Below are positions 31,465 to 42,500 of a stretch of 64,000 nucleotides of DNA, one piece after another. Below the pieces are notes generated by a model that had not been told where the DNA came from, made no database searches, and was given only the letters and a program-made list of their open reading frames with translations. The stretch is from contig NC_083513.1 of the NCBI RefSeq assembly GCF_032362555.1, positions 10,788,001 to 10,852,000 on the forward strand, written 5' to 3'. The DNA comes from Amyelois transitella (Eukaryota; Arthropoda; Insecta; Lepidoptera; Pyralidae). The position numbers and the translations under genes are program-made. How positions within the stretch are numbered: the stretch's first letter is position 1; each line of letters opens with the position of its first letter.

Positions 31465-31514
31465 TTTTAATTTTGATTGCTTCTATAGTGCTATATAGAA
31501 GCCATCAAAATTAA
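31465..31514. other. short hairpin upstream of GST-A
   Basis: Arms TTTTGATTGCTTCTATA and TATAGAAGCCATCAAAA pair with one mismatch around a short loop. It sits near TAACCCGACTGCGACTAAAG, so it may be part of a small transposon. Confidence 0.5.
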
Positions 31515-31678
31515 ATATGAAGTAAATCCCAGTTAACTTCATTGTACCCTTTATAAAGACTCTCATTTTGCTCCATTAAAACACACTTAGCTAATAACGT
31601 TATCATTCAAAACCACATAGACTTTGTTCAATAGATAACCGTCCATTACAGAGGAACCTAGATACTCCAAAAACCAAG

Positions 31679-34422
31679 ATGACCATTGACATGTACTACA
31701 CTACTGGGTCGCCGCCATGCATCCTGGTGTCCATGGTGGCTTCCGCATTAGATGTACCCCTGAATCTGAAGCTGGTGGACGTCATCGCTGGAGAACAGTA
31801 CAATCCAGAATTTTTGAAGGTAATCGAGTTGTGCCGTGTGGTTCCCGGCACCAATACAAAAAAAGAATAGGACAACTCCATCTCTTTCCCATGGATGTCG
31901 TGAAAGGCGACTAAGGGATAGGCTTACAAACTTCAGATTCTTTTTTTAGGCGATTGGCTGTCAACCTGTCACTATTTCGATCTCAATTATATCGGTAATG
32001 GGAGCAAGCAAAGACATAAAATAGAGTTTAAATAAAATATAAAAGTAAGATTAGATAAGTATACATAAATATTTTCCACAGAAATCACATTTATCAAATT
32101 TCGATACTTTTGTTCTTTATATCTCCTATATAATATAAAATACAAATATATACGGGACAAATTACACTGACTGAGTTAGCCTCGAAGTAAGTTCGAGACT
32201 TGTATTACGAGATACCAACTCAACGATACTAAGTATATTTTATAATAAATACTTATGAAATAAAGTTCGTTTCTCATCATGCCCTGGCCGGGATTCGAAC
32301 CCGGGACCCTCGGTGTCACAGACAAGTGCACTACTGCTGCGCCACAGAGACCGTCATATTTTTTCTTAGGTACCTACAGTTTTAGTTTTGAACTGATTGG
32401 AAAAATAAATACTTTAAAAGAGTATTTTAGATTGATTTAGTATCTTATAATTGCAGTTAAACCCGCAACACGTTGTGCCAACTATAGTGGACGGAGACTT
32501 GGTCATGTGGGAGTCCCGGGCCATCAGCCGGTACCTGGTGAACCGGTACGGCAAGGGGAGCTCGCTATACCCTGAGGATCCGAAGACCAGGGCACGCGTG
32601 GATCAGCTGTTGGACTTCGATGTTGGAGTTTTGTACCTTAGGTTCGCAGATTATTTTGTAAGTTTTCACATTTTTTGTTTTTTTATTTTTATATAAACGA
32701 TTTTAGTATAATAATTTTATTATGGAGGCCCTATACAAGGAAATGTCAAATTAACTATTAAGATTTCTGTTGGTTAAAACATTATATTATCTTTTACTTA
32801 ATTGTCTTTTGTTTTTAGTTGTTTTTTAGTTTTGTTCTATCTTTAGTTTTTTTGTTATACGTTCTTTGATCGCTGTAAGTCTTCCGAAAAAAACCAAACT
32901 CCTTATTTCAAACCATCAGACGGGTCATCTTTGATCTAAACCATATATTGTATATCCGTGAAATTTTCTACTTTTTATCCGAGTGGTAGCCAGAGACTAT
33001 GTACATCCATTCATTTATTATAAAAATATACCAACTCATGTTATATTTTCAGTACCCCCCTATACTGTATGGAGCAAAAACTGATCCAGCTTTACTGAAG
33101 AAGTTGCAAGAAGCACTCCAGCTCTTCAACGTATTACTGGAGGGACGCAAGTTTGCTGCTGCCTCCGATCTGACCTTAGCTGACCTAGCGTTGGTTGCCA
33201 CAGTGTCGACTATTGAAATATCCGACATAGATTTGAACCCATATCCTAATATCCAAAGGTACATACATACATATGGTCACGTCCATATCCCATGCGGGGT
33301 AGACAGAGCCAACAGTCTTGAAGACTAAATGGCCACGTTCAGCTATTTGGCTTAATGATATAATTGAGATTCAAATAGTGACAGGTTGCTGGCCCATCGC
33401 CTAAAAGAAGAAACCCAAGTTTATACGAGTAAGCCTATTCCTTAGTCGCCTTTTACGATATCCATGGGAAAGAGATGGAGTGGTCCTATTCTTTTTTGTA
33501 TTGGTGCCGGGAACCACACGGCAAATATCCAAAGGTTAGTGGAAAATTAATAATTCTGCAGATAGAGTTTAGAATCTTCTTTCTCCTCCTGACTTTTAAC
33601 GGTTGCATCCTTACTCTTTTAGAGAGGAGCCCGGGGTATGCCTTTGACCATGGGACCTATATTAGGTGAGTCAGGTTTTTACACGAAGCGACTCCTATCT
33701 GACACCTAACCCTTATCGGATCGATCATGGTTCCACACCCAGATGCCTGAAGTGCAGGTTTCCTCACGACGATTTCTCTCACCGTTAGAACATCGGTTAG
33801 TATTCAAAGGAATTCAAACTAATATACGTTTACATAACTTCGAAAATAGTCCTTGGTACATGGTCGAGGTGGGATTTGAACTTGTGTCTTTATGCGCATT
33901 ACGCATTTTAACCGAGCTCCTTGCCGATTTGACCAACGACGTTCTCCTTTAATCGATAGAGTTTCCAAAAAGATAGATAATTCCCATTTCGTTTACAAGT
34001 ATAATCGTAATAAATATATGTAGGTACCACTGCGCGGCACCATTTTGTGAGCTGACCTAATTTAGGACGATATGTCATAGGCACGATATAGGTACAAAAA
34101 CGCAAATTTTTTACATCTTTATCCATTATGGGTTAGACAGAGCCGGCAGTCACAAGATTCGAAGGCCACGTTTGAGATTCAGTGACAGTGTATTCGCGGT
34201 ATTTATCCGTTGTCTCAAATGAAAAACTCATTGTTTAACTGCATGAATTTGTGCTGCTTTTTCTCTCGCATAATAATAATTGTTTAAATGTTTTTTATTA
34301 TTCTTTACAGATGGTATAAGTTGGTGAAATCTACAGCTAAAGACTACGAAGAAATTAACGGCAACGGTGTGAAGATTTTCAAGGAAATTTTCGACAACCT
34401 TAAAGCTAAGATAAAACACTGA
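31679..34422 (+). CDS. delta-class glutathione S-transferase (GST-A)
   Basis: Exons 31679-31819, 32457-32657, 33053-33258, 34311-34422; 660 nt, 219 residues. The N-terminal thioredoxin-like half has the catalytic serine at 11 (GS in TTGSPPCILV), NPQH with H52, VPT at 54-56 and ESRAI at 66-70. The C-terminal helical half includes SDLTLADLALVATVS. It would conjugate glutathione to electrophilic compounds in the cytosol. The usual delta motif GSAPCR is altered to GSPPCI, losing the arginine and possibly changing the active-site edge. Exon 3 is followed by a SINE-B whose target duplication repeated the donor, so 33536 is an alternative donor. SINE-B sequence also begins about 10 bases after the exon 1 donor. 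A splice-acceptor-like ATTACAG lies about 30 bases before the ATG and may end a 5' UTR intron. ATTAAA at 34501 may be the poly(A) signal. Confidence 0.92.
31829..31998 (+). repeat. SINE-B 5' part in GST-A intron 1
   Basis: Starts TGTGCCGTGTGGTTCCCGGC about ten bases after the exon 1 donor and breaks off before the tail. Confidence 0.7.
32148..32356 (-). repeat. SINE-A (antisense), near full length
   Basis: TACGGGACAAATTACACTGA at the 3' side; GGGATTCGAACCCGGGACC and the box-A complement at the head. In GST-A intron 1. Confidence 0.75.
33259..33526 (-). mobile_element. SINE-B inserted exactly at the GST-A exon 3 donor
   Basis: AATATCCAAAGGT occurs at 33248-33260 and again at about 33526-33538, flanking a complete antisense SINE-B. 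The duplicated 13 bases include the last 11 exon bases and the GT of the donor. The copy at 33536 reads AAG|GTTAGT, probably the ancestral intron start; the one at 33259 reads AAG|GTACAT. Confidence 0.9.
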
Positions 34423-36768
34423 ATAGTAATATTATTAATGTTAATCGTTCATGTTAAGTTTTAATTTTAGCCCAAAAATCGTACCTGTGAATTGTGAGGT
34501 ATTAAAGATCCTTTTATTTTTCCGGCACAGAATACCTAATATGTGCTTCCCTAATTAAAAGTATCATAGCATTCATGTTCGTATATTTCATTTTTTTTTT
34601 ATATTTTATAATAAATGTAACAAGACAATAAACACACATCTTTTTATTTAGTACACCCTCAATTTTAGAATACTTTTACCCGCGTCTTCGACCGCGTGAA
34701 TTTAGGGCCATCTACAAAATGCATGAATTTAGCGCCACTTGTAACGAATAAAGGTTTTTCGCAAATACCACGGGAACTATAGATTTTAACGGGATGAACA
34801 ACACCAACACAAAATTATAACATAAGTAGGTATAAAGAAGATATCACACTCCCCTCTTTTTGATGTCTTGAATTTTTAAGCAAAGCATTTCTCATTATCG
34901 AGTAGACTTTGCCAAAAAAAAACCAACACAAGTTTCAAGGCAAGCCGGATAACTTATCAACTGTAGCCACGTCGACACAACACAACGTTAGTGTCATTTC
35001 GAAAGGCCCAGAGACTGACGTGAGTTAATTTTATTTTCTTTTATTTATATTATCATTGTTTTGATAATTTATTTCCGATTTCATGTAGTTTTTTGTTTTG
35101 ACATATAAAAATGGTTAAATGGTCACTTTTTTGTTTAAAACGTGGTTGATTTTATAATATTTAGTGTGTAGGTAAAAGACTCTTTTATAAAAACAATCAA
35201 GCATTGGAGTCTCTAATTAAACTATTGGCTATTATACCTGCCTAGATAATAAGCATTATAGGTGTATTTTATTAAGTTTTTTCCCCAATGATGATATACA
35301 AAGCTGCACATTATAGATAGGTACTACTATAGGTACTTATTCGATAATATTTACAATTATTAGGTATGTCATTTAAGCGATGATTGTCATTTATTTTTTG
35401 TTAGGATCGTCTTATCTATACTAATATTATAAAGCTGAAGCGTTTGTTTGTTTTAACGCGCTAATCTAGTTCGAATTAAAAAATTATTTTTGTGTTGAAT
35501 AGACCACTTATCGAGGAAGGCTTTAGGCTATATAACACGCTGCAACTATAAGGAGCAAAGAAATAATGGAAAATGTATAAAAATAACGGGGTAAATTATT
35601 CATCCTTGAGGGCTTTAGGTAATGATGCCAAAAATAACTATGACGAAGTCGCGAGCACAGCTAGTTGTACTATATGACCTTCATATAATATAAATTTTCT
35701 TGATAGCTTACATTTTTATCAAAGTCTAAGCCTACCTAAGTAGATTCCTAAAATGTTAATGTTCAAATTATGATAAAATCGGTTGGCCAAGTAAAATAAA
35801 TACCTTTTTGCATTTCAAATTAGGTTTATTTTGTACATTCCTATACGTAGCTACCTACTCTACAGGAGTTACCACACACACACACACAATCACGTCCACA
35901 TCCCTTGCGGGGTAGACAGAGCCAACAGTCTTAAAAAGACTAATAGGCCACGTTCAGCTGTTTGGCTTAATGATAGAATTGAGATTCAAATAGTGACAGG
36001 TTGCTAGTCTTTCGCCTAAAATTTTTAAGCTTTTACGACCATGATCTTGGATTGATCCAGGTTTTTGCACGAAGAGACTCCCATATGACCTCCCCACATT
36101 TTTTGGTGAACCTAACTCATATTGGATCATAGTAACACTTCAGTAGCCTTAAATGTATCTATAGATTTCCATGTAGCCTGTTTTTTTGTAAAAGGCGACT
36201 AAGGGATCGGCTTACTTGGGATTCTTCTTTTAGACGATGGGCTTGCAACCTATCACTATTTGAGTCTCAATTCTATCATTTACCCGAAGTACTGAGCGTA
36301 GCCTGTCGGTATTTTCAAGACTGTTAGCTTTGTCTTTCCCGCAAGGGATATAGACATGATTATATGTATATATGTTTTCTCTTATTGTAAGAGCATCGGT
36401 TAGCACTCAAACTAATGTACATAATACAGGAAATAGTAATTGGTTCGTGCTAGGATTTTAAACCCACACGCATTGTTAAATCCTAGCATTGAGCACCTTT
36501 CGACTACTGACGCTCTCCATTTCTAACGCTCTTAGAGGATCTTCTTACATTGCTGAGGTTTTTGACAAAGGGGCTTTTGTTTCATATAGGAATTTATGAA
36601 ATAAAACACATTCGATCTTCGGTTGCATGATGACGCCATCCCAAATTGTTTTACTATATTCCCGCTACAAACTGTTTTATTCTCTCTCTTGACAATGACA
36701 TTGACACTCATAGATAATTAATCATATGACACAGCTTTAAACCAGTATCTTTGACAGCTGACAGCGAG
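34423..36768. other. GST-A to GST-B intergenic region
   Basis: Holds a Helitron-like family D copy at 35413-35665 (TCTATACTAATATTATAAAG to CACAGCTAGT), an antisense SINE-B fragment at 35873-36018 and a sense fragment at 36185-36375. No coding region seen. Confidence 0.6.
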
Positions 36769-39103
36769 ATGCCAATAGACCTGTATTACACGGATGGGTC
36801 AGCGCCGTGCCGCCTGGTTCTGCTGGTGGCTGCAGCTTTGGACGTCCATCTCAACCTGATGCCCGTGGACTTGAGGGCCGGAGAACAGTTCACACCTGAA
36901 TTCTTAAAGGTCTCAATGGACTTTTTTTAATAAGTATATTTTGCTGTGTGGTTCCCGGCACCAATTAAAAAAAAAAAAAAAAAAAAAAAAAGAATAGGAT
37001 TTTTCCTTCTCTTTCCCATGGATGTCGTTAAAGGCGACTAAGGGATGGGCTTATAAATTTTGAGATTCTTCTTTTAGACGACGGGCTAGCAACATGTCAC
37101 TATTTGAATCATAATTCTATCTTAACGCTAAATAGCCTGAACGTGGTCTATCAGTTTTTTCGAGACCCTTGGCTCTGTCTACCCCGCAAGGGACGTGATT
37201 ATTATAGACGTGATTATAATGTATATATGATTTTTTTTTATTTATTAAATAATGTATCCCGAATTCTATGGATGATCTCTTGTTCATCTTGTCAATAATT
37301 TACCTTTCTAGTTAAATCCCCAACACACGGTGCCGACCATAGTTGACGGTGAGTTCTCTCTGTGGGAATCACGAGCCATCAGCAGATACCTGGTGAACCA
37401 GTATGGCAAGGGAAGCTCACTATACCCTGAAGACCCGAAGGCTCGAGCCCTAGTAGACCAGAGGCTGGATTTCGACCTTGGGGTTTTGTACCCTAGGTTC
37501 GCAAATTATTTTGTAAGTAGAAATCCTCGAAATCACACGCATTTGAAATTATTTACGAATACAGTTGATTGATTACATTTTTTCGATAATTAAATTATTA
37601 GTTTATCTGACTGAATCAAAACTTTAAACCCCATGAAGAACCTTATCATAATCATAACCTTCATAAAATCTATTTTAACAAAAAATCTTTCAACACGTTT
37701 GTTTGCCAGATAATTGAAAATAAGCATCTTGTGACCTCCAGAACTAATTATTTACGGAATTTTTCCACCAAATAAATCTAGAGATCGATTCTATTGATGA
37801 TGTTACTGTTAGAGTGTGTATCGAAACGTAGTGTCAAAATTTGAACTTCCTACATTTGAAAATAGAATAAAATCCGTCTGTTGCGAACGTTGCTGTGCCC
37901 ATAACCACTTAAAAGGCGCCTTTTAAAGGCGTGTAGCCTTTTAAATGGTTATGGGCCCAGCACGCTTCTACTGTGTTTTGATAATTGTAATATATCGTAC
38001 GATTATTCCAGTATCCAACCTTATTCGGGGGTACAAAAGCCGACGAAGCACAGCATAAGAAGCTGGAAGAAGCCCTGGTCTTCCTCAACACGTTCCTGGC
38101 AGACCAGACCTACGCCGCTGGGCCACAGCTGACGCTAGCAGACCTGAGTTTGGTCGCCACGGTGTCAACGATAGATGTTGCTGGTATTTCATTGGAGCAA
38201 TACCCTAATGTTGTGAAGTGAGTTTACTTTTTGTTTCAGTTAATTTAACAAATTTCTTGGCAGTACAGTGAGGCAATGCCTGAGAAAATGGTCGTTCCTT
38301 TAGCTCGAGAGATATGTATCTAATGTTTTCATGTATTACGAAATAAGGTATATTTTAGTAGGTTGATAAACGTGCGATTATTTCTTTAGGCGATGGGCTA
38401 ACAATCTGTTACTATTTGAATCTTTATTCTCAAAATAAAATCTGTCATTAAGCCAAACAGCTGAACGGGGCCTATTGGTATTTTCGAGACTGCTGGCTAT
38501 ATCTACCCCTGAAAGGATATAGACGTGATTATATGTATGTTAACTGAACGGTTCATCGAAATTATACCAAGATATATTTATCCACAGAAATCTATTTAAT
38601 AATATTTGTTTTTATTATGAGTTCTGTGTTTGAAGCTAAAAATCTAACAATTGCTTGGGAGTTTATTCTAAAAAGGTTAGTGAAGTAGAATTGGAAAGAC
38701 AGCAGTGTCATCTGCCATTGTCGGGTCTATCACAGTGATACTTATTGCCGACGCTCTAACACATCAACTATATGTGTAAGATTACATACATACATACATA
38801 AAATCACGCCTCTTTCCCGGAGGGGTAGGCAGAGACTACCTCTTTCTACTTGCCACGATCTCTGCATACTTCCTTCGCTTCATCCACATTCATAACTCTC
38901 TTTATACAAGCTGTAAGACGTAAGATTATCTAAAATCTAATATATAAGATTATCTGTGTGTAAGATTATCTAAAATTAATAATTTTCTCAGGTGGTACGA
39001 TTTGGTCAAGTCGACCGCTAAGAACTACGAGAAGGCGAACGGGAAAGGTGTGAAAATATTCAAGAATCTCGTTGATCAGCTTAAAGCCAAGACTGAACTG
39101 TGA
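36769..39103 (+). CDS. delta-class glutathione S-transferase (GST-B)
   Basis: Exons 36769-36909, 37312-37512, 38012-38217, 38992-39103; 660 nt, 219 residues, with exon lengths and phases identical to GST-A. The delta motif GSAPCR is intact with Ser11; [11 protein letters not shown] and [20 protein letters not shown] follow, then [14 protein letters not shown] in the C-terminal domain. Closest in the window to GST-A: the two share ISRYLVN, the longer start MxID and a longer C-terminus. They look like a tandem duplicate pair. The ATG is preceded by an acceptor-like TTGACAG. Intron 1 carries a SINE-B with an A-tract of about 25 bases near its 5' end, and introns 2 and 3 hold a hairpin, SINE-B and LINE-C pieces. 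Confidence 0.93.
36945..37231 (+). repeat. SINE-B with internal poly(A) tract
   Basis: About 25 A's follow CGGCACCAATT (near 36967-36991). In GST-B intron 1. Confidence 0.7.
37883..37969. repeat. imperfect hairpin repeat in GST-B intron 2
   Basis: GCCCATAACCACTTAAAAGG and CCTTTTAAATGGTTATGGGC pair; weaker pairing extends outward through TGCTGTG / CCAGCACGC. It lies about 40 bases before exon 3. Confidence 0.6.
38386..38542 (+). repeat. SINE-B 3' part
   Basis: From AGGCGATGGGCTAACAATCT to the ATGTATG tail, in GST-B intron 3. Confidence 0.6.
38784..38912 (-). repeat. LINE-C 3' fragment (antisense)
   Basis: ACATACATACATAAAATCAC start, then CCGGAGGGGTAGGCAGAGAC. GST-B intron 3. Confidence 0.7.
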
Positions 39104-39340
39104 TATCTTTTATAATTTTAAATTGATTTATCTTTATATAGCTAGCTAGCTTTATATTTTTAAATTTTGAAGCATATAATTCTTTCCAAAAAAAAAAAGA
39201 AAATGGATCATTTTTATTTTGATTAAAACCATTGCTATCCGTAGGTAACAAGTCTGTCAACTTTTTCTTACTCATTTACAGAGCTAATTGCCAGCGTCAT
39301 GCGTCTCTATAAAAATAAATAGTACCTAAAGTTTAAAAGC

Positions 39341-39374
39341 AATAAAAGTCAGTTGTAAGTTAAATATATTTATT
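39341..39374. terminator. abutting poly(A) signals of GST-B and GST-C
   Basis: AATAAA on plus at 39341-39346 would serve GST-B; TTTATT at 39369-39374 is AATAAA on minus and would serve GST-C. The two genes are tail to tail, so their 3' UTRs probably overlap by a few bases. Confidence 0.5.
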
Positions 39375-39568
39375 TTGACTTAACAATTATCTTATGTTAC
39401 TTAATTATAAGATTTAATCAACATCCAACAAGTAGATCATAAAATTTCTGACAAATTAGATCAAAATCTTTTGATGGTAGAACTTAAACTGTGTTGAGAA
39501 AATGACCACTTAGAAAGAGAAAGTATTAAGATTAAGATTTTAGAAAGAGAGATGATGATTGGATGCTT

Positions 39569-42500
39569 TTACTTCTTCATACTGTTGACCAGTGCTTTGA
39601 AGGCTTCCAAGCCCTTCTCATTAGCTTCTTGGTAGCCTGGGGCGGTCGACTTCACTGTTTCGTACCATCTGAAATAAAAGAAATTATGGCATTAAATTTC
39701 TCTAATATTGAGTTTTAGATTCTCAGAGATTTAATTCATAAATATCAAAAAATATTTATATTTCTGTGACACGATAATTCACTCATGTCATTAAAAGATT
39801 TGTTCGACGGTACAGATGTCCACAGAATTCGAAATAAGTCCTATATTATTCTGATTTTTACGCCGATGTAGAATAAAGGACGGATCTGCTTTGCTTCCGG
39901 ATAAACAAGCTGGGTAAGGTTACCCATATAAACAGGTGTATATTTTAGGAACTTAACGCTTTACATGTATACCTAAATCACCCATACAAAACTCTCTCTT
40001 TGACCCTAAGCGATAAAAATAGTATCTCTTCCATCTTCTCACCAGTCACGACACAATCGAGCAGTTACATACATACATATGGTCACGTTTATATCCCTTG
40101 TGGGGTAGACAGAGCCAACAGTCTTGAAAAGACTGATAGGCCACGCTCAGCGCCTAAAAAACGAATCCCAAGTTTGTAAGCCTATCCCTTAGTCGCCTTT
40201 TACGACATACTTGGTAAAGAGATGGAGTGGTCCTATTATTTTTTGTACTGGTGCCGGGAACCACACGGCACTGCACAATCGAGCAGTTAATATCTAACAG
40301 TAAATAGGTTTATGTTTATTAAATACCTCTTGACATTGCTGTATTTCTTGAAGTCGATATCAGACGCTTCGAAGCTGGAGACGGAGGCGATGAGACTCAA
40401 GTCAGCGATGGTTAGGTTGGGGCCAGCAGAGAACTTCTGTCCTTCAAGGAATTGGTCGAACAGTTTCAGAGCCTCTTCGACTTTACCGGCCTTTTCTTTG
40501 TCGGCTGGTGCGTTGGCGAACACTTGTGGGTACTAGAAATGAATAAAAATTATTAATTATAATGATAAAGGAGACATACTGACTCATTTATTGCAGTAAA
40601 GTCCAAGCCATGAACGCTTTTCTTAGAATAATTTCTGTGGTAAAATTTTAACGACTTGCGTATTTTGGGATCCCTAAAGATTTTTAAGATTTGATTTAGC
40701 AAGTTTTTTATGTGAAAAAATATTTCGCAGAAGAAAAAATTCTGTAATTTCGGAACACTGATATAGTGATATGAGTTTTCATTTTTACGATCATATGAAA
40801 TTTCTTCAAGTTCAGTAGGACCGGAAGACTTCTCACTAAATTCATCATCAGTGGATCAGTGTCACAAATCATCAACTAGACTTTAACTGCCCCAATTACA
40901 GAGAAAAAAATATATAAGTATACCAATAACAGGTAAAAAATCTATAGGATACTTACAAAGTAATCAGCGAATCTCTGATACAGTGTACCGATATCGAAGT
41001 ACAGCCGCTGGTCGACCAGAGCCCTGGCCTTGGGGTCGGCAGGGTACAGAGGGCTGCCCTTGCCGTACTTGTTCGCCAGGTAGGCGATGATGGCCCGGGA
41101 CTCCCAGATGGAGAAGCCATCGTCTACCAATGTGGGCACTGTGTGTTGGGGGTTAAGCTGGAGAGAAAAGTCATTGTTAAAGATTGTTTCTGAAAAGTGA
41201 AAAAAATGTAAAAGATTGTGCTGGCTCTATCTAGTCTGTATGTATATGATGAAGACGGTATCATACTAGTATAGATATGACTACATCAATTGTAAAGCTC
41301 AGAATACAATGAAATTAGGCGTGCAGTTATTCATAAACTTTACGCCTTCAGCAGGTGATCCTACTACTATTATAAAGGCGAAAGTTTGTATGGATGTATG
41401 GATGTTTGTTACTCTTTCACGCAAAAACTACTGAACCGATTACCATGAAATTTGGTATGTAGGTAGCTGAAGACCCAGAATAACACATAGGCTACTTTTT
41501 ATCTCAGAGTTCCCACGGGATTGATAGGGTTTCCATGCGGACGAAGTCGCGGGCGGCCTCTAGTTATAAATAAACTAGCGACCCGCCCCGGCTTCGCACG
41601 GGTGCAAAATTATAAATGTTATTATACACATTAAAACCTTCCTCTTGAATCACTCTACCTGTTACAAAGAACCGCATCAAAATCCGTTGCGTAATTTTAA
41701 AGATTTAAGCATGCAGACAAACAGACTAAAATAGCGACTTTGTTTTATACTATCTAGTGATAAAAAAATATTTAGCATTCTGTCTTTAGCAAACCTCAAT
41801 CTTGTTTGAAGCCAAAGTTGAGTTGAGAACGTAAAAGGACTCATACGCTTTGATTTGATCTGTCAGATGCATCTAATAAATATTGCATTTAAAATTTTCT
41901 GCGTCTACTAGAGGCATTTGGCTGAAGAGAAAGCTCATTTATATTGTTTATTGTATGTTTTCCTGTACAGATAGTAACGTTTACATATTCCTCCGTAATA
42001 TCGGCGACATATCGAATATCGATCGAGTCCGGATGGCCCGCTCTGATAATATTTGATTGATTATTCCCAAATAGAAACAGTCGCACGCAGCTTTGATGAC
42101 TCAGCTTTGATTGTGTAGTAATTAGAGTAGACATAGTTGCTGATATGGAAAATTTTCACAATAATCAGCATAGGTTTTCCTCAAAATTTCAATGTGATAT
42201 GAATCCGACCAATTTAGATTTCTGTGGTCAATACACACATATTTTCTAATATTGTTACAAATACAAAGAGAGTGCCCATAGAAATCACAATAATTTGACT
42301 TTCATGAAATACCTAATTCTAAGGGTGTGCCATTAAAGTCACTCGGAAATAACATATATTCGTCAATTTTCACATAGCTATCTCACTTACCTACTTAAAA
42401 GTAATGCCTTAATGCATTCTACATAGTTCTACACTCAATATTTACATAACAAGCGTACAATGAGACACGTAATGATAAGATTGAAGTGTTTTCGCTAAGT

